Source: an uncultured Lachnospiraceae bacterium (lineage in GTDB: Bacteria; Bacillota; Clostridia; Lachnospirales; Anaerotignaceae). From it: DNA of 64,000 nt. The translations under genes and the position numbers were made by a program. The notes under the pieces were generated by a model. It searched no databases, was not told where the DNA came from, and saw only the letters and a program-made list of their open reading frames with translations. How positions within the stretch are numbered: the stretch's first letter is position 1; each line of letters begins with the position of its first letter. Positions 9,301-17,628 of this stretch are shown piece after piece. The stretch covers positions 26,808 through 90,807 of the forward strand of contig CALWKY010000046.1 in assembly GCA_944381395.1 (NCBI GenBank). Reading direction: 5' to 3'.

Positions 9301-9435
9301 ATTGCTAAAATAAAGAACATATATTCCCGTTTTCTTTTTTCTCATTTCTCAAAATTTTTATTTTGAATTTTATAAATTACTAGAAATTATTGGATTTATA
9401 CTATACAGAATAAAAATTATGGTAATTTTTTCCAC

Positions 9436-9464
9436 TTGAAAAAGAACATTTGTTCCTATATAAT
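9436..9464 (+). promoter_or_regulatory. Promoter with embedded LexA/SOS box
   Basis: TTGAAA (9436-9441) and TATAAT (9459-9464) are spaced by 17 bases. The spacer contains GAACATTTGTTC (9444-9455), a GAAC-N4-GTTC dyad matching the Firmicutes SOS box core. The position would block RNA polymerase when LexA is bound. Confidence 0.7.
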
Positions 9465-9489
9465 CATAGAAAAGAAAGGAGGTTATGTA

Positions 9490-9750
9490 ATGAAACTGCT
9501 TAATCGCCCCATCGATATGATTTCCTGGACCTCTAAAGATGGCACCATTACGCCGGTTCGTTTCCGCATGGAAGAAGAAGGAAAAACGGTAGTCATTCCC
9601 ATTGGAAAAATTCTGCAAAGAGAAACCAATCTTTTTGGCGGCAGGCAATGTCTGGTCTTTCGCTGTACCAGTACGTTTCATGGCACAGAAAAAATTTATG
9701 AATTAACTTATATCTCTGACAGCCGTCAATGGCGTCTCAAAAAACTATAA
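9490..9750 (+). CDS. Small protein of unknown function, probably SOS-regulated
   Basis: An 86-residue soluble protein beginning MKLLNRPIDMISWTSKDG and rich in beta-strand-forming residues (GKTVVIPIGKI, QCLVFRC, KIYELTYI). No catalytic motif is visible. AAAGGAGGTTATGTA precedes the ATG, which makes the upstream in-frame ATG at 9436 unlikely because it lies in the promoter. From memory, similar small proteins accompany Y-family DNA polymerase genes in some Clostridia, but no polymerase is nearby and I cannot verify this. The promoter carries a LexA-type box, so a role in DNA damage is a reasonable inference. A shared terminator separates it from the convergent hflX gene. Confidence 0.85.
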   Translation: MKLLNRPIDMISWTSKDGTITPVRFRMEEEGKTVVIPIGKILQRETNLFGGRQCLVFRCTSTFHGTEKIYELTYISDSRQWRLKKL

Positions 9751-9796
9751 AAACCGCCGCGCCTGATTCTCTCATGGAAAAAAGCGCAACGGTTTT
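9750..9796. terminator. Bidirectional terminator between the SOS-box gene and hflX
   Basis: AAAACCGCCGCGC (9750-9762) pairs with GCGCAACGGTTTT (9784-9796) over 13 positions with two wobble pairs. T-rich tails lie on both sides, serving the convergent genes. Confidence 0.85.
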
Positions 9797-9819
9797 CTAT
9801 TTTCTACGCAGTAATGAAA

Positions 9820-11106
9820 TCAATGTGTTTCTGCTTGCACAGCAAAGGGCGCCAGACGGTTTTCTGCTTCTTCGTCCACATAAGCTTCCAAAAGAATACC
9901 TTCCGCTGTATGCTCCTCGCGAATAATCTCACAACGGCCATGCACCCAGCCCAGCAAACGTCCTTCCGTATAAGGCAGCAGCGCAGTGGTGCAGCGGCGG
10001 AAAGATTTTAGCAGCGTTTCCAATCTGGAAAGCATTTCCTCAATTCCCACACCATTTTTAGCAGAAATTTGTACCTGCATTCTTGCTTTTTCATCTAATG
10101 GCAAAGGCATTTCCACTTCCCGGTCCATTTTATTAAACACAGTAATGACCGGTGTCTGCTCGCAGCCTAAGGAGCGTAATGTCTCATAAACCACCTTCAT
10201 CTGCTCCTGCCGCTGGGGATTAGAAGCATCCACCACATGCAGCAGCACATCGGCATACTTCATTTCCTCCAAAGTTGCCCGGAATGCCTGCACCAAATGG
10301 TGGGGCAGTTTCTGAATAAAGCCTACGGTGTCCGTTAACAGAATTTCGGAACCGCCCGGCAATTCTACTTTACGCGTTGTAGTATCCAATGTGGCAAACA
10401 GTTTATCCTCCGCCAGAACACCAGCATTGCTTAAATAATTCAGCAAAGTAGACTTGCCTGCGTTGGTATATCCTACCAAAGAAACGACTGGAGTGCCTTT
10501 TTTCCGGCGCTGACCTCGCAGCAACTCCCGATGGGTCTCAATCTCTTTTAAATCACGGTTTAATTCCGCGATCCGCTCTTTAATATACCGGCGGTCCACT
10601 TCCAGTTTTTTTTCACCGGGACCACGGGTACCGATACCACCGCCCAGCCGGCTCATGGAAGCACCGAATCCCGCCAGTCTGGACAAACGGTATTTCAGCT
10701 GTGCCAATTCCACCTGGATTTTACCTTCATTGGAAATGGCTCTGCCGGCAAAAATATCCAGTATCACCATAGTACGGTCCATCACTTTGGTTTCCAGCAT
10801 TTCTTCCAGATTTTTCAGCTGTGCAGGAGATAATTCATCATCACAAACCACGCCGGTGGCATCCAATGCCCGTACCATGGTTTTCACTTCTTCAATTTTT
10901 CCTTTGCCTAAGTAATGCCCGGAATGTACTTTCTCCCGTTTCTGAATGACTTTACCTACCGTTTCCGCACCGGCAGTTTCCACCAGTTCTGCTAATTCAT
11001 CCAGGCAAGCTTCTGTAGTCATACCGCCAGATAATGGTTCTGATTCCACCGCGACCAGAATCAGACGCTCTATGATTTGATCATTCTCCTTGATTTCTTT
11101 CGCCAT
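9820..11106 (-). CDS. hflX: Ribosome-associated GTPase HflX
   Basis: A 428-residue translational GTPase that binds the 50S subunit and splits stalled ribosomes, especially under stress. An N-terminal HflX domain and linker (GGGIGTRGPGEKKLEVDRR) precede the G domain, with G1 GYTNAGKSTL, G3 DTVGFIQKLPHHLV and G4 NKMD. A short C-terminal domain follows. The ATG is one base after the dapF stop, with GGGGAAG upstream, so it is probably co-transcribed with dapF. Length is normal. Confidence 0.95.
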   Translation of the reverse strand: MAKEIKENDQIIERLILVAVESEPLSGGMTTEACLDELAELVETAGAETVGKVIQKREKVHSGHYLGKGKIEEVKTMVRALDATGVVCDDELSPAQLKNLEEMLETKVMDRTMVILDIFAGRAISNEGKIQVELAQLKYRLSRLAGFGASMSRLGGGIGTRGPGEKKLEVDRRYIKERIAELNRDLKEIETHRELLRGQRRKKGTPVVSLVGYTNAGKSTLLNYLSNAGVLAEDKLFATLDTTTRKVELPGGSEILLTDTVGFIQKLPHHLVQAFRATLEEMKYADVLLHVVDASNPQRQEQMKVVYETLRSLGCEQTPVITVFNKMDREVEMPLPLDEKARMQVQISAKNGVGIEEMLSRLETLLKSFRRCTTALLPYTEGRLLGWVHGRCEIIREEHTAEGILLEAYVDEEAENRLAPFAVQAETH

Positions 11107-11107
11107 G

Positions 11108-11950
11108 TCATTCTTCCCCTTTCAGCCAAACTCCATCAAAGGAAAAGGCAGCAGGTCCTTTCATCATAATATGTCCATCTTCACGCTGGTGTATCTGCAA
11201 AGTACCGCCAGGCATCTGCACTTGCAGTGTTGCATCACAGTCTTTCCAACGCATTGCCGCCACTGCGGTTGCACTGATTCCTGTACCACATGCTAAGGTT
11301 TCTCCCGTGCCTCTTTCCCAAACCCGCATACGAATATGGTTTTTATCCACAATCTGGGCAAATTCCACATTTACCCGATTGGGGAAAAAAGGATGGGATT
11401 CCAAAATTTTCCCGTATTTTCCCACAGGAAAAACAAAGGGATCTTCTTCCAGAAAAATGACACAATGGGGATTACCCACAGATACACAGTGGCATAAAAA
11501 TGTACGGTCTGCCGCTTCTAACGGCTCCACCACTTCCATCTTTTGGCTCATCGTTGGAATCTGGGGACCAGCGAAAATGGGGGTTCCCATATCCGCTTCC
11601 ACTTCTTCTACAACACCGTTTTCCACAAACAATTGCAGTATTTTGATACTGCCATTCATAGTTTCCAGCGTAACAGCAGTTTTTTCGGTCAGCCCACGTT
11701 CATAGACATATTTTCCGATGCAGCGGACAGCATTGCCGCACATCTCCGCTTCCGATCCGTCGTTATTAAACATCCGCATCCGAAAGTCCGCTTTTTCAGA
11801 GGGCAGAATCAAAACAATACCATCTGCTCCTACGCCAAAGTGGCGTTCGCTCATTCGGACTGCTAATCTTTCTGGATGCTTCACTTGTTCTTCAAAACAG
11901 TTTATGTAGATATAATCGTTGCCGCAGCCTTCCATTTTTGTAAAGCGCAT
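11108..11950 (-). CDS. dapF: Diaminopimelate epimerase
   Basis: A 280-residue PLP-independent racemase that converts LL- to meso-diaminopimelate for lysine and peptidoglycan synthesis. Both catalytic cysteines are seen in their conserved contexts: MCGNAVRC in the N-terminal lobe and ACGTGISATAVAA in the C-terminal lobe. The N-terminus MRFTKMEGCGNDYIYI is typical. It is followed by hflX with a one-base gap. Its presence agrees with the meso-DAP specificity predicted for MurE in this window. Confidence 0.96.
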   Translation of the reverse strand: MRFTKMEGCGNDYIYINCFEEQVKHPERLAVRMSERHFGVGADGIVLILPSEKADFRMRMFNNDGSEAEMCGNAVRCIGKYVYERGLTEKTAVTLETMNGSIKILQLFVENGVVEEVEADMGTPIFAGPQIPTMSQKMEVVEPLEAADRTFLCHCVSVGNPHCVIFLEEDPFVFPVGKYGKILESHPFFPNRVNVEFAQIVDKNHIRMRVWERGTGETLACGTGISATAVAAMRWKDCDATLQVQMPGGTLQIHQREDGHIMMKGPAAFSFDGVWLKGEE

Positions 11951-12089
11951 GTACGGTTACCCCCTTTTTCACACTATCTGTATGCTGTTGCCTGCAACAG
12001 ATCCTGATTATTGTTTTGTTGCCACAAAACACAAAAATCTCTTTTATGTATCTTATGTAAGAGACGAAAAAAACTTCCGTCTCCTGCCA

Positions 12090-12293
12090 TTACTGGTCTT
12101 GCTTGGAAATGTGACTGTAAAAGCGCAAAGACCACAAGCCGGACAAACCAACGACTGCAAACAAAATACGGCTTACCCAAGATCCTTGTCCAAAGAGGCT
12201 CTGCACTAAGTCAAAATCAAAAAACCCAATCAGCCCCCAGTTCAATGCGCCTACAATCACTAATGTTAAAATAATAGCATCCATTTGTTTCAT
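12090..12293 (-). CDS. DUF378 family membrane protein
   Basis: A 67-residue protein with two hydrophobic segments. It contains ALNWGLIGFFDFDLVQSLFG and a second segment with LFAVVGLSGLWSL, the pattern of the DUF378 (YuzA-like) family. The function of the family is unknown. It lies between the M16 peptidase and dapF genes. The gap between it and dapF holds two short hairpin-forming sequences without clear T runs, so read-through into dapF is possible. Confidence 0.85.
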   Translation of the reverse strand: MKQMDAIILTLVIVGALNWGLIGFFDFDLVQSLFGQGSWVSRILFAVVGLSGLWSLRFYSHISKQDQ

Positions 12294-12367
12294 ATCATTC
12301 CACCCTCTTTTGTGAAAAATAGGACTGCGTTATCATTTTTTCCAAAAAAGTGTGAAATCATACGTTT

Positions 12368-13645
12368 TTATTCTTTTGGTGATTGAATGCGTGCCAGCAG
12401 TTCTTCCGGTTTCAAATGACCTGTATTGCCGACAATACATAAAGATGCTTTGGATACATCTAATAATTGTTCTCCTACCGCAAAAACGGATGCCGTATCC
12501 ACTGCTTCCATTTTCCGCATCACAGATTCTGCTGGTTCCACCTGATTGCGCAGCAGCATTGCCGCGCCGGCGGAAGTCATACAGTTAGACGTACTTTCTC
12601 TGCCCATGAGGAAATTGCTCATCATCTGCTGCTTCACAATACCAATGGTTTTCTCAGAAAAAGGCACTTCTTTTGTTTTTGCAACGACCTGCCCAATCAG
12701 GGTGCAAACCTCTTTTGCCTGTTCCGGGTGCATGCTGGCGCAAATCACCAACATACCTGTTTCCCGAAATCCCGTAGTATAGCTATAAATACTGTAAGTT
12801 AATCCATGTTCTTCTCTTACCGTTCGAAACAACGCAGAACTCATGCCGCCGCCAAAGGCAGTTTGGAAGACAGCTTGTGCGTATTTTGCCTCATGTTCTC
12901 TGGGAAAACCTGGAAATGCAACGGTTAAGTGTACCTGTTCAATGTCTTTGGGTACCGATACCAGTGCTGTATGATATTCTGCCTGGGTATCATGAGGCAT
13001 ATAGGATGCTTCCCGCTTCCATTGTCCCAAATAGTTGTTTAATAATTTTTCCATTTCTGCGCAGTCAAAATGTCCTGCTACAGAAAGCACCGTGTTTTCT
13101 GTATGATAATTTTTCTCCAGATAGGCTAACAGACTTTTTCCAGTAAAAGAAGCAATGCTCTTTTCTGTACCCAAAATCGGCATCCCCAGACTGCTTTCCC
13201 GCAAAATCTGATCCTGCAGTGCGTCATGCACCACTTCTTCCGCAGCATCATCATACATCCGGATTTCCTCTAAAATCACATTCCGCTCTTTTTCCACTTC
13301 TTCCTCCAAAAAAGCAGAGTTTAACAGCATATCGCTCATCACATCCAGTGCTTTTTCAAAATGAAGATCCAACACTTTGGTATAATAACATGTATATTCT
13401 TTGGTGGTATAGGCATTAATCTGACCGCCTAAGGCATCCATTTCTTCCGCAATGTCCGAAGCGCTTCTCTGTTTTGTACCTTTAAAAAGCATGTGCTCAA
13501 TAAAATGGGACATCCCATTTTCTTCCGGCAGCTCATTACGTGAGCCATTTTGAATCCAGATACCAAACGCAATGCTGCGTACCGCCTCCATAGGCTCCAT
13601 TACCACACGAACACCGTTTTGCAAACGAATGGTTTTTAACATCAT
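12368..13645 (-). CDS. M16 family zinc metallopeptidase (processing-peptidase-like)
   Basis: A 425-residue protein of the pitrilysin/insulinase family. The inverted zinc motif HFIEH (H47, E50, H51) is intact, and the distal glutamate lies in the helix EEEVEKERNVILEEI. An inactive-type second domain follows, with FGGGMSSALFRTVREEHGLTYSI, which is typical of the family. It is the YmxG/MlpA-type protein commonly found next to pnp in Firmicutes. The substrate is unknown; peptide turnover or processing is expected. The start is chosen at the first of two adjacent ATGs. Confidence 0.92.
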   Translation of the reverse strand: MMLKTIRLQNGVRVVMEPMEAVRSIAFGIWIQNGSRNELPEENGMSHFIEHMLFKGTKQRSASDIAEEMDALGGQINAYTTKEYTCYYTKVLDLHFEKALDVMSDMLLNSAFLEEEVEKERNVILEEIRMYDDAAEEVVHDALQDQILRESSLGMPILGTEKSIASFTGKSLLAYLEKNYHTENTVLSVAGHFDCAEMEKLLNNYLGQWKREASYMPHDTQAEYHTALVSVPKDIEQVHLTVAFPGFPREHEAKYAQAVFQTAFGGGMSSALFRTVREEHGLTYSIYSYTTGFRETGMLVICASMHPEQAKEVCTLIGQVVAKTKEVPFSEKTIGIVKQQMMSNFLMGRESTSNCMTSAGAAMLLRNQVEPAESVMRKMEAVDTASVFAVGEQLLDVSKASLCIVGNTGHLKPEELLARIQSPKE

Positions 13646-13678
13646 CCATAACCTGCTTTCTCGTTTCTTTTTAATATG

Positions 13679-13713
13679 GGTAAAAGGAACGTTTTTTATG
13701 TTCCCACTTTACC
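13679..13713 (-). promoter_or_regulatory. Inverted repeat over a possible M16 peptidase promoter
   Basis: GGTAAA-A-GGAAC (13679-13690) pairs with GTTCC-CAC-TTTACC (13700-13713). On the minus strand the sequence includes TAAAGT, a possible -10 element, so this may be an operator or a hairpin at the mRNA 5' end. The GAAC and GTTC halves are too far apart for an SOS box. Confidence 0.35.
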
Positions 13714-13784
13714 ACAAATAACGAAGAATTTCCACAAAAAAGAAAAAGCAAACCCATTCTGTATCCTTTCCCTAAAAAATAAAA

Positions 13785-13808
13785 GCGTGCAACGAATCTG
13801 TCACACGC
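13785..13808 (-). terminator. Terminator of pnp
   Basis: On the minus strand GCGTGTGAC pairs with GTTGCACGC (nine pairs, two of them G-U), followed by TTTTATTTTTT, fifteen bases after the pnp stop. Confidence 0.8.
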
Positions 13809-13822
13809 CTTTCTCTATTTTC

Positions 13823-16099
13823 TTAATCTCTATCGCTGGGATCTTCTTCCCGATAGCGGATACCCTTAAAGGTATGTTCCTTACTGCCGGAAACCTTCCG
13901 ATCGCCGTTCTTTCTTTCTCTGTCACGGTTAAATTCTTTCCGTTCTCTGCGGCGAGGTGCTTCTTCCTCTTCCGGCATACCTTCGGGACGAGGCATTGCA
14001 TCCTTAATGGACAGATTCAGTCTGCCCTGCTGGTCGATTTCCAATACCTTTACCATTACTTCATCGCCCACCGCAACGGCATCTTCCACCTTTTCCACTC
14101 TCTGATAAGACAGTTTGGAGATGTGTACCAGACCTTCTTTACCAGGCGCGATCTCTACAAATGCGCCAAAGCTCATCAGACGGGTAACGGTGCCTCTGAA
14201 AATAGCACCGGGTTCAGGATCCTTTACAATGGCATTGATCATATCCGCCGCACGCTGCATACCAGCAGGATCGGTACCTTTAATATAAATGGTGCCGTCA
14301 TCTTCGGTATCAATTTCACACTGGCTTTCCTCAATGATCTTCTTAATCACTTTGCCTCTGGAGCCGATCACTTCCGCAATCTTATCCACATCAATGTGCA
14401 ATGTCATAATCTTAGGCGCATAGATGGACAGTTCCTTTCTGGGTTCTGCAATTGCTTTCAGCATAACTTCATTAAGGATATACTCTCTCGCACGACCGGT
14501 CTGGGCAAAAGCCTGCTCGATCATGGCAAACGTCAATCCATGAATCTTCATATCCATCTGGATCGCAGTGATACCTTCGGAGGTACCCGCTACCTTAAAG
14601 TCCATATCGCCAAAGAAGTCTTCTACCCCCTGGATATCCGTAATTTCAATGAAATCATCATCGCTGTCACCGGTTACCAAACCAACGGAAATACCAGCAA
14701 CAGGGCGCTTGATGGGAACACCTGCTGCCATCAGGCTCAGGGTAGAACCACAGATAGATGCTTGAGATGTGGAACCATTGGAACTTAAGATATCGGATAC
14801 CAGACGGATTGCGTAAGGAAATTCTTCTTCAGAAGGGATAACCGGCAGCAATGCTCTTTCACCCAAGGCGCCATGTCCGATTTCACGACGTCCGGGGCCT
14901 CTGGAAGTTTTCGCTTCACCAGTGGAATAGCCGGGGAAATTATAATGGTGGATATAACGCTTGCCAGTTTCATTGACATCCAGACCATCCAGCTTCTGTC
15001 CTTCGCTGATAGCACCCAATGTGGTTACTGTCAAAGCCTGGGTCTGACCTCTGCTGAAGAGTGCAGAGCCGTGTACACGAGGCAGCACGTCAACTTCCGC
15101 AGACAGAGGTCTGATTTCTTCAATGCCGCGACCGTCGGGACGCTTATGCTCTCTTAAAATCATCCGTCTTACGGTTTTCTTTTCAAATTGATATACAATC
15201 TCATCCAGAAGCACAGGAATATCTGTTTCTTCACCCAGCATTTCCACCAGCTGCTCTGTCAGTGCTTCTGCCGCTTCCATAGTAACTGCCTTAATCTGCT
15301 CGTCACGATCCTGCTTACGTTCTGCAAATACAGCTGCTTCCATCTTTTCATCCGTGATGAATTCTGTTACCAGCTTGTAAGCATCTTCCGGAATAACATG
15401 TTCTGTGTAAGGTGCCTTTTCCTTACCTTCTTTTTCAACGATCTCACCAATGAATTTTACTACCTGCAGGTTGGTATCAAATGCCAGATGGATTGCTTCC
15501 ATCATCAGGTCATCGGGAATTTCGTCTGCGCCTGCTTCAATCATCATAACTTTGTCTTCCTTAGAAGAAACAGTCAGTGACAGGCGGCTCTTTTCTCTCT
15601 GCTCAGCAGTAGGGTTTACCACTAATTCGCCGTCTACATAACCGATGTTTACGGAAGATACATAGTCAGTGAAAGGAATATCAGAAATATTCAAAGCCAA
15701 AGATGCGCCGATCATTGCCACTACTTCAGGAGAGCAATCAGGATCCACGCTCATAACGGTAGCTACGATTGCTACATCATTTCTATAATCCTTAGGGAAA
15801 AGAGGACGCAAAGGACGATCGATACAGCGGCTGGTAAGGATTGCCTTTTCAGAAGGTCTGCCTTCACGCTTGGTAAAACCGCCAGGGATCTTACCTACAG
15901 AATACATTCTCTCCTCGTAATCAATGCTCAGAGGGAAGAAATCAATGCCATCTCTGGGCTTATCGGACGCTGTTGCGGTAACTAAAACAGTGGTATCACC
16001 ATAGCGCATCAAAGCGGCTCCATTTGCCTGTTCTGCCACTCTGCCAATCTCAGCGGACAGCTTTCTGCCAGCCAGATCCATAGAATAGGTTCTAAACAT
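13823..16099 (-). CDS. pnp: Polynucleotide phosphorylase
   Basis: A 758-residue 3'-5' exoribonuclease that uses phosphate to release nucleoside diphosphates. Two RNase PH domains come first (SRGPGRREIGHGALGERAL in the catalytic second copy). A KH domain follows (DVDKIAEVIGSRGKVIKKII) and then an S1 domain (GAIFRGTVTRLMSFGAFVEI). The tail is long and rich in R, E, D and K, probably disordered and RNA- or protein-binding. It lies downstream of rpsO, the classical arrangement, with a terminator and a large leader hairpin between them. Confidence 0.97.
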   Translation of the reverse strand: MFRTYSMDLAGRKLSAEIGRVAEQANGAALMRYGDTTVLVTATASDKPRDGIDFFPLSIDYEERMYSVGKIPGGFTKREGRPSEKAILTSRCIDRPLRPLFPKDYRNDVAIVATVMSVDPDCSPEVVAMIGASLALNISDIPFTDYVSSVNIGYVDGELVVNPTAEQREKSRLSLTVSSKEDKVMMIEAGADEIPDDLMMEAIHLAFDTNLQVVKFIGEIVEKEGKEKAPYTEHVIPEDAYKLVTEFITDEKMEAAVFAERKQDRDEQIKAVTMEAAEALTEQLVEMLGEETDIPVLLDEIVYQFEKKTVRRMILREHKRPDGRGIEEIRPLSAEVDVLPRVHGSALFSRGQTQALTVTTLGAISEGQKLDGLDVNETGKRYIHHYNFPGYSTGEAKTSRGPGRREIGHGALGERALLPVIPSEEEFPYAIRLVSDILSSNGSTSQASICGSTLSLMAAGVPIKRPVAGISVGLVTGDSDDDFIEITDIQGVEDFFGDMDFKVAGTSEGITAIQMDMKIHGLTFAMIEQAFAQTGRAREYILNEVMLKAIAEPRKELSIYAPKIMTLHIDVDKIAEVIGSRGKVIKKIIEESQCEIDTEDDGTIYIKGTDPAGMQRAADMINAIVKDPEPGAIFRGTVTRLMSFGAFVEIAPGKEGLVHISKLSYQRVEKVEDAVAVGDEVMVKVLEIDQQGRLNLSIKDAMPRPEGMPEEEEAPRRRERKEFNRDRERKNGDRKVSGSKEHTFKGIRYREEDPSDRD

Positions 16100-16158
16100 A
16101 CTTTTACTCCTTTTCTTTTTTCATTCTTCATGGGTAAAATAACTGTTATTTCCGCACC

Positions 16159-16215
16159 ATAGATCTTCAACTTTAAAAACATACAGTTTCTATGTTTGCA
16201 AAGTTGGAAATCTAT
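16159..16215 (-). promoter_or_regulatory. Long hairpin in the pnp 5' untranslated region
   Basis: ATAGAT..CAACTTT..AACATA (16159-16183) pairs with TATGTT..AAAGTTG..ATCTAT (16191-16215), an imperfect stem of about 20 pairs with a seven-base loop. It lies upstream of the pnp start. In Enterobacteria a pnp leader stem cut by RNase III mediates autoregulation; a similar role here is inference. Confidence 0.55.
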
Positions 16216-16236
16216 AGCGCGACTTCCTTTTTTTGA

Positions 16237-16293
16237 CTGCCTTAAAAAAGGCAGGAATAAAACGATAGAGAGGACAATAAATCCTCTCTATCG
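16237..16293 (-). terminator. Terminator of rpsO with an adjacent second hairpin
   Basis: CGATAGAGAGGA (16263-16274) pairs perfectly with TCCTCTCTATCG (16282-16293) and on the minus strand is followed by TTTTATTCC. A second small hairpin, CTGCCTT/AAGGCAG (16237-16254), follows it. Confidence 0.8.
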
Positions 16294-16306
16294 AATCTGT
16301 AACTTC

Positions 16307-16570
16307 TTACTTTCTCAGACCAAGTTCTGCAACGATAGAACGATATCTTTCGATGTCAGTTTTCTTCAGGTATGCCAGCAGACCTCTTCTCTGACCTACC
16401 ATCTTCAGCAGACCGCGTCTGGAATGATGATCCTTCTTGTGTTCCTTCAGGTGTTCGGTCAGCAGAGTGATACGAGCGCTCAGCAGAGCGATCTGAACTT
16501 CGGGAGAACCAGTGTCGCCAGGTGTTCTGCCATACTTTTCGATAATTTCCTGCTTATTGATCTGTGCCAT
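16307..16570 (-). CDS. rpsO: 30S ribosomal protein S15
   Basis: The 87-residue primary rRNA-binding protein S15, which nucleates the platform of the small subunit at the 16S rRNA three-way junction. [17 protein letters not shown] and [15 protein letters not shown] are family signatures. GGAGGA precedes the ATG. It has its own promoter and a structured leader (16616-16660), consistent with autoregulation, and its own terminator before pnp. Confidence 0.98.
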   Translation of the reverse strand: MAQINKQEIIEKYGRTPGDTGSPEVQIALLSARITLLTEHLKEHKKDHHSRRGLLKMVGQRRGLLAYLKKTDIERYRSIVAELGLRK

Positions 16571-16615
16571 TTGAAAATCCTCCTTTAAAAAATAAAAATG
16601 AAAATTCTTGTAGCC

Positions 16616-16660
16616 CCAAAAGCTAAGAAGTGGTCGGAGATTCCTCCCTCTGAGCTTTGG
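16616..16660 (-). promoter_or_regulatory. Structured leader of rpsO (possible S15 autoregulatory element)
   Basis: In the mRNA CCAAAGCT pairs with AGCTTTTGG (outer stem) and encloses GGAG-GAAT-CTCC (inner hairpin, 16636-16647). It begins at the predicted transcription start. Firmicutes S15 binds such leaders to repress its own mRNA; this identification rests on location and fold only. Confidence 0.45.
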
Positions 16661-16675
16661 TTTTACAGCCTTTAT

Positions 16676-16704
16676 AGTTTATCACATTCCCTTTTGAAAT
16701 GCAA
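16676..16704 (-). promoter_or_regulatory. rpsO promoter
   Basis: On the minus strand TTGCAT (16699-16704) and TAAACT (16676-16681) are spaced by 17 bases. Transcription would start about 16669, just before the leader structure. Confidence 0.7.
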
Positions 16705-16743
16705 GGAAAATTATTGATATTTCCCGGAATTATGGGATTCTTT

Positions 16744-17628
16744 TCAAGATACGCTTTCTCTTTGGGGCAGCTGACTCAAAATAACCGCTGCGAAAACGAT
16801 AATAAATCCAATGCCAACTTTGCATGTAATAACCTCGTGATATACCAATACAGAAAATACCACACCAAAAACAGACTCTAAACTAAGTAAAATGGAAGCC
16901 ACGGTGGGATCTGTATACTTCAATCCCACACTTTCCATTGCCAGGCACAATGCCGTGGAAAATAAGCCTAAATAGACCAAACTGCCCCAAGCGGCAGCAG
17001 AAATGGTCTCTGCGGGCAATCCGCCGGTAAAAATGGTAACCAGCCATCCAGAAATTGCGGCAGCCCAAATCTGTGTCATCGTCAGTACAATCGGGTCTCT
17101 GCCTTGACAGAAATGTGCAACGAAAACAATATTCAGAGCAAAAGCAATGGCGCTGATCAATGTCAGAGCATCTCCAAAAGCAATGCCTGATGAGGTATTT
17201 AAAGAAATCAAACCAATCCCTGCAAGACACAATACGGCAGATAAAATATGATTCCGTTTGGGGAACCGGCGAAAAAACAGCCATCCCAAAAACGGCACCA
17301 TGACACAATACGCAGCGGTTAAAAACGCACTTTTCCCAGCATCCGTGCCATAAGCCATACCTAAATTCTGCAGTAAGTTGCCACATGCCATCGTCACGCC
17401 GGTAACCGCTCCGCCAAGCAAATATCCCTTATCCTCTTGCAGCAGGTGTAATTTCTTGATGCATACAATCGCTAAGGCAATACTTGCCATAGTAAAACGG
17501 GCTGCCACAATAAAGCTGCTGCTGATAATTGCGGTGGTATATTTTTGAAAGATAAAGCCGCCGCCCCAAAACATAGCGGTCAGCAGCAACAAAGAGACTG
17601 CCAGCCACTTTTGTTTCTTTTCATTCAT
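16744..17628 (-). CDS. EamA-type (DMT family) transporter
   Basis: A 294-residue membrane protein with about ten hydrophobic segments arranged as two EamA repeats (for example AMFWGGGFIFQKYTTAI in the first). Members export metabolites or amino acids; the substrate cannot be predicted. Its ATG overlaps the ribF stop by four bases (ATGA), so it is the last gene of the rimP-nusA-infB operon. This may suggest a small-molecule or cofactor substrate, but that is speculative. Confidence 0.9.
   Translation of the reverse strand: MNEKKQKWLAVSLLLLTAMFWGGGFIFQKYTTAIISSSFIVAARFTMASIALAIVCIKKLHLLQEDKGYLLGGAVTGVTMACGNLLQNLGMAYGTDAGKSAFLTAAYCVMVPFLGWLFFRRFPKRNHILSAVLCLAGIGLISLNTSSGIAFGDALTLISAIAFALNIVFVAHFCQGRDPIVLTMTQIWAAAISGWLVTIFTGGLPAETISAAAWGSLVYLGLFSTALCLAMESVGLKYTDPTVASILLSLESVFGVVFSVLVYHEVITCKVGIGFIIVFAAVILSQLPQRESVS

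Noticed and set aside
13686..13704. GAAC...GTTC dyad upstream of the M16 peptidase gene as an SOS box
   Set aside because: The halves are separated by more than four bases, so the LexA spacing is wrong.
13676..14788. Plus-strand open frame of 370 codons opposite pnp
   Set aside because: It is a shadow of the strongly conserved pnp gene with no family resemblance of its own.
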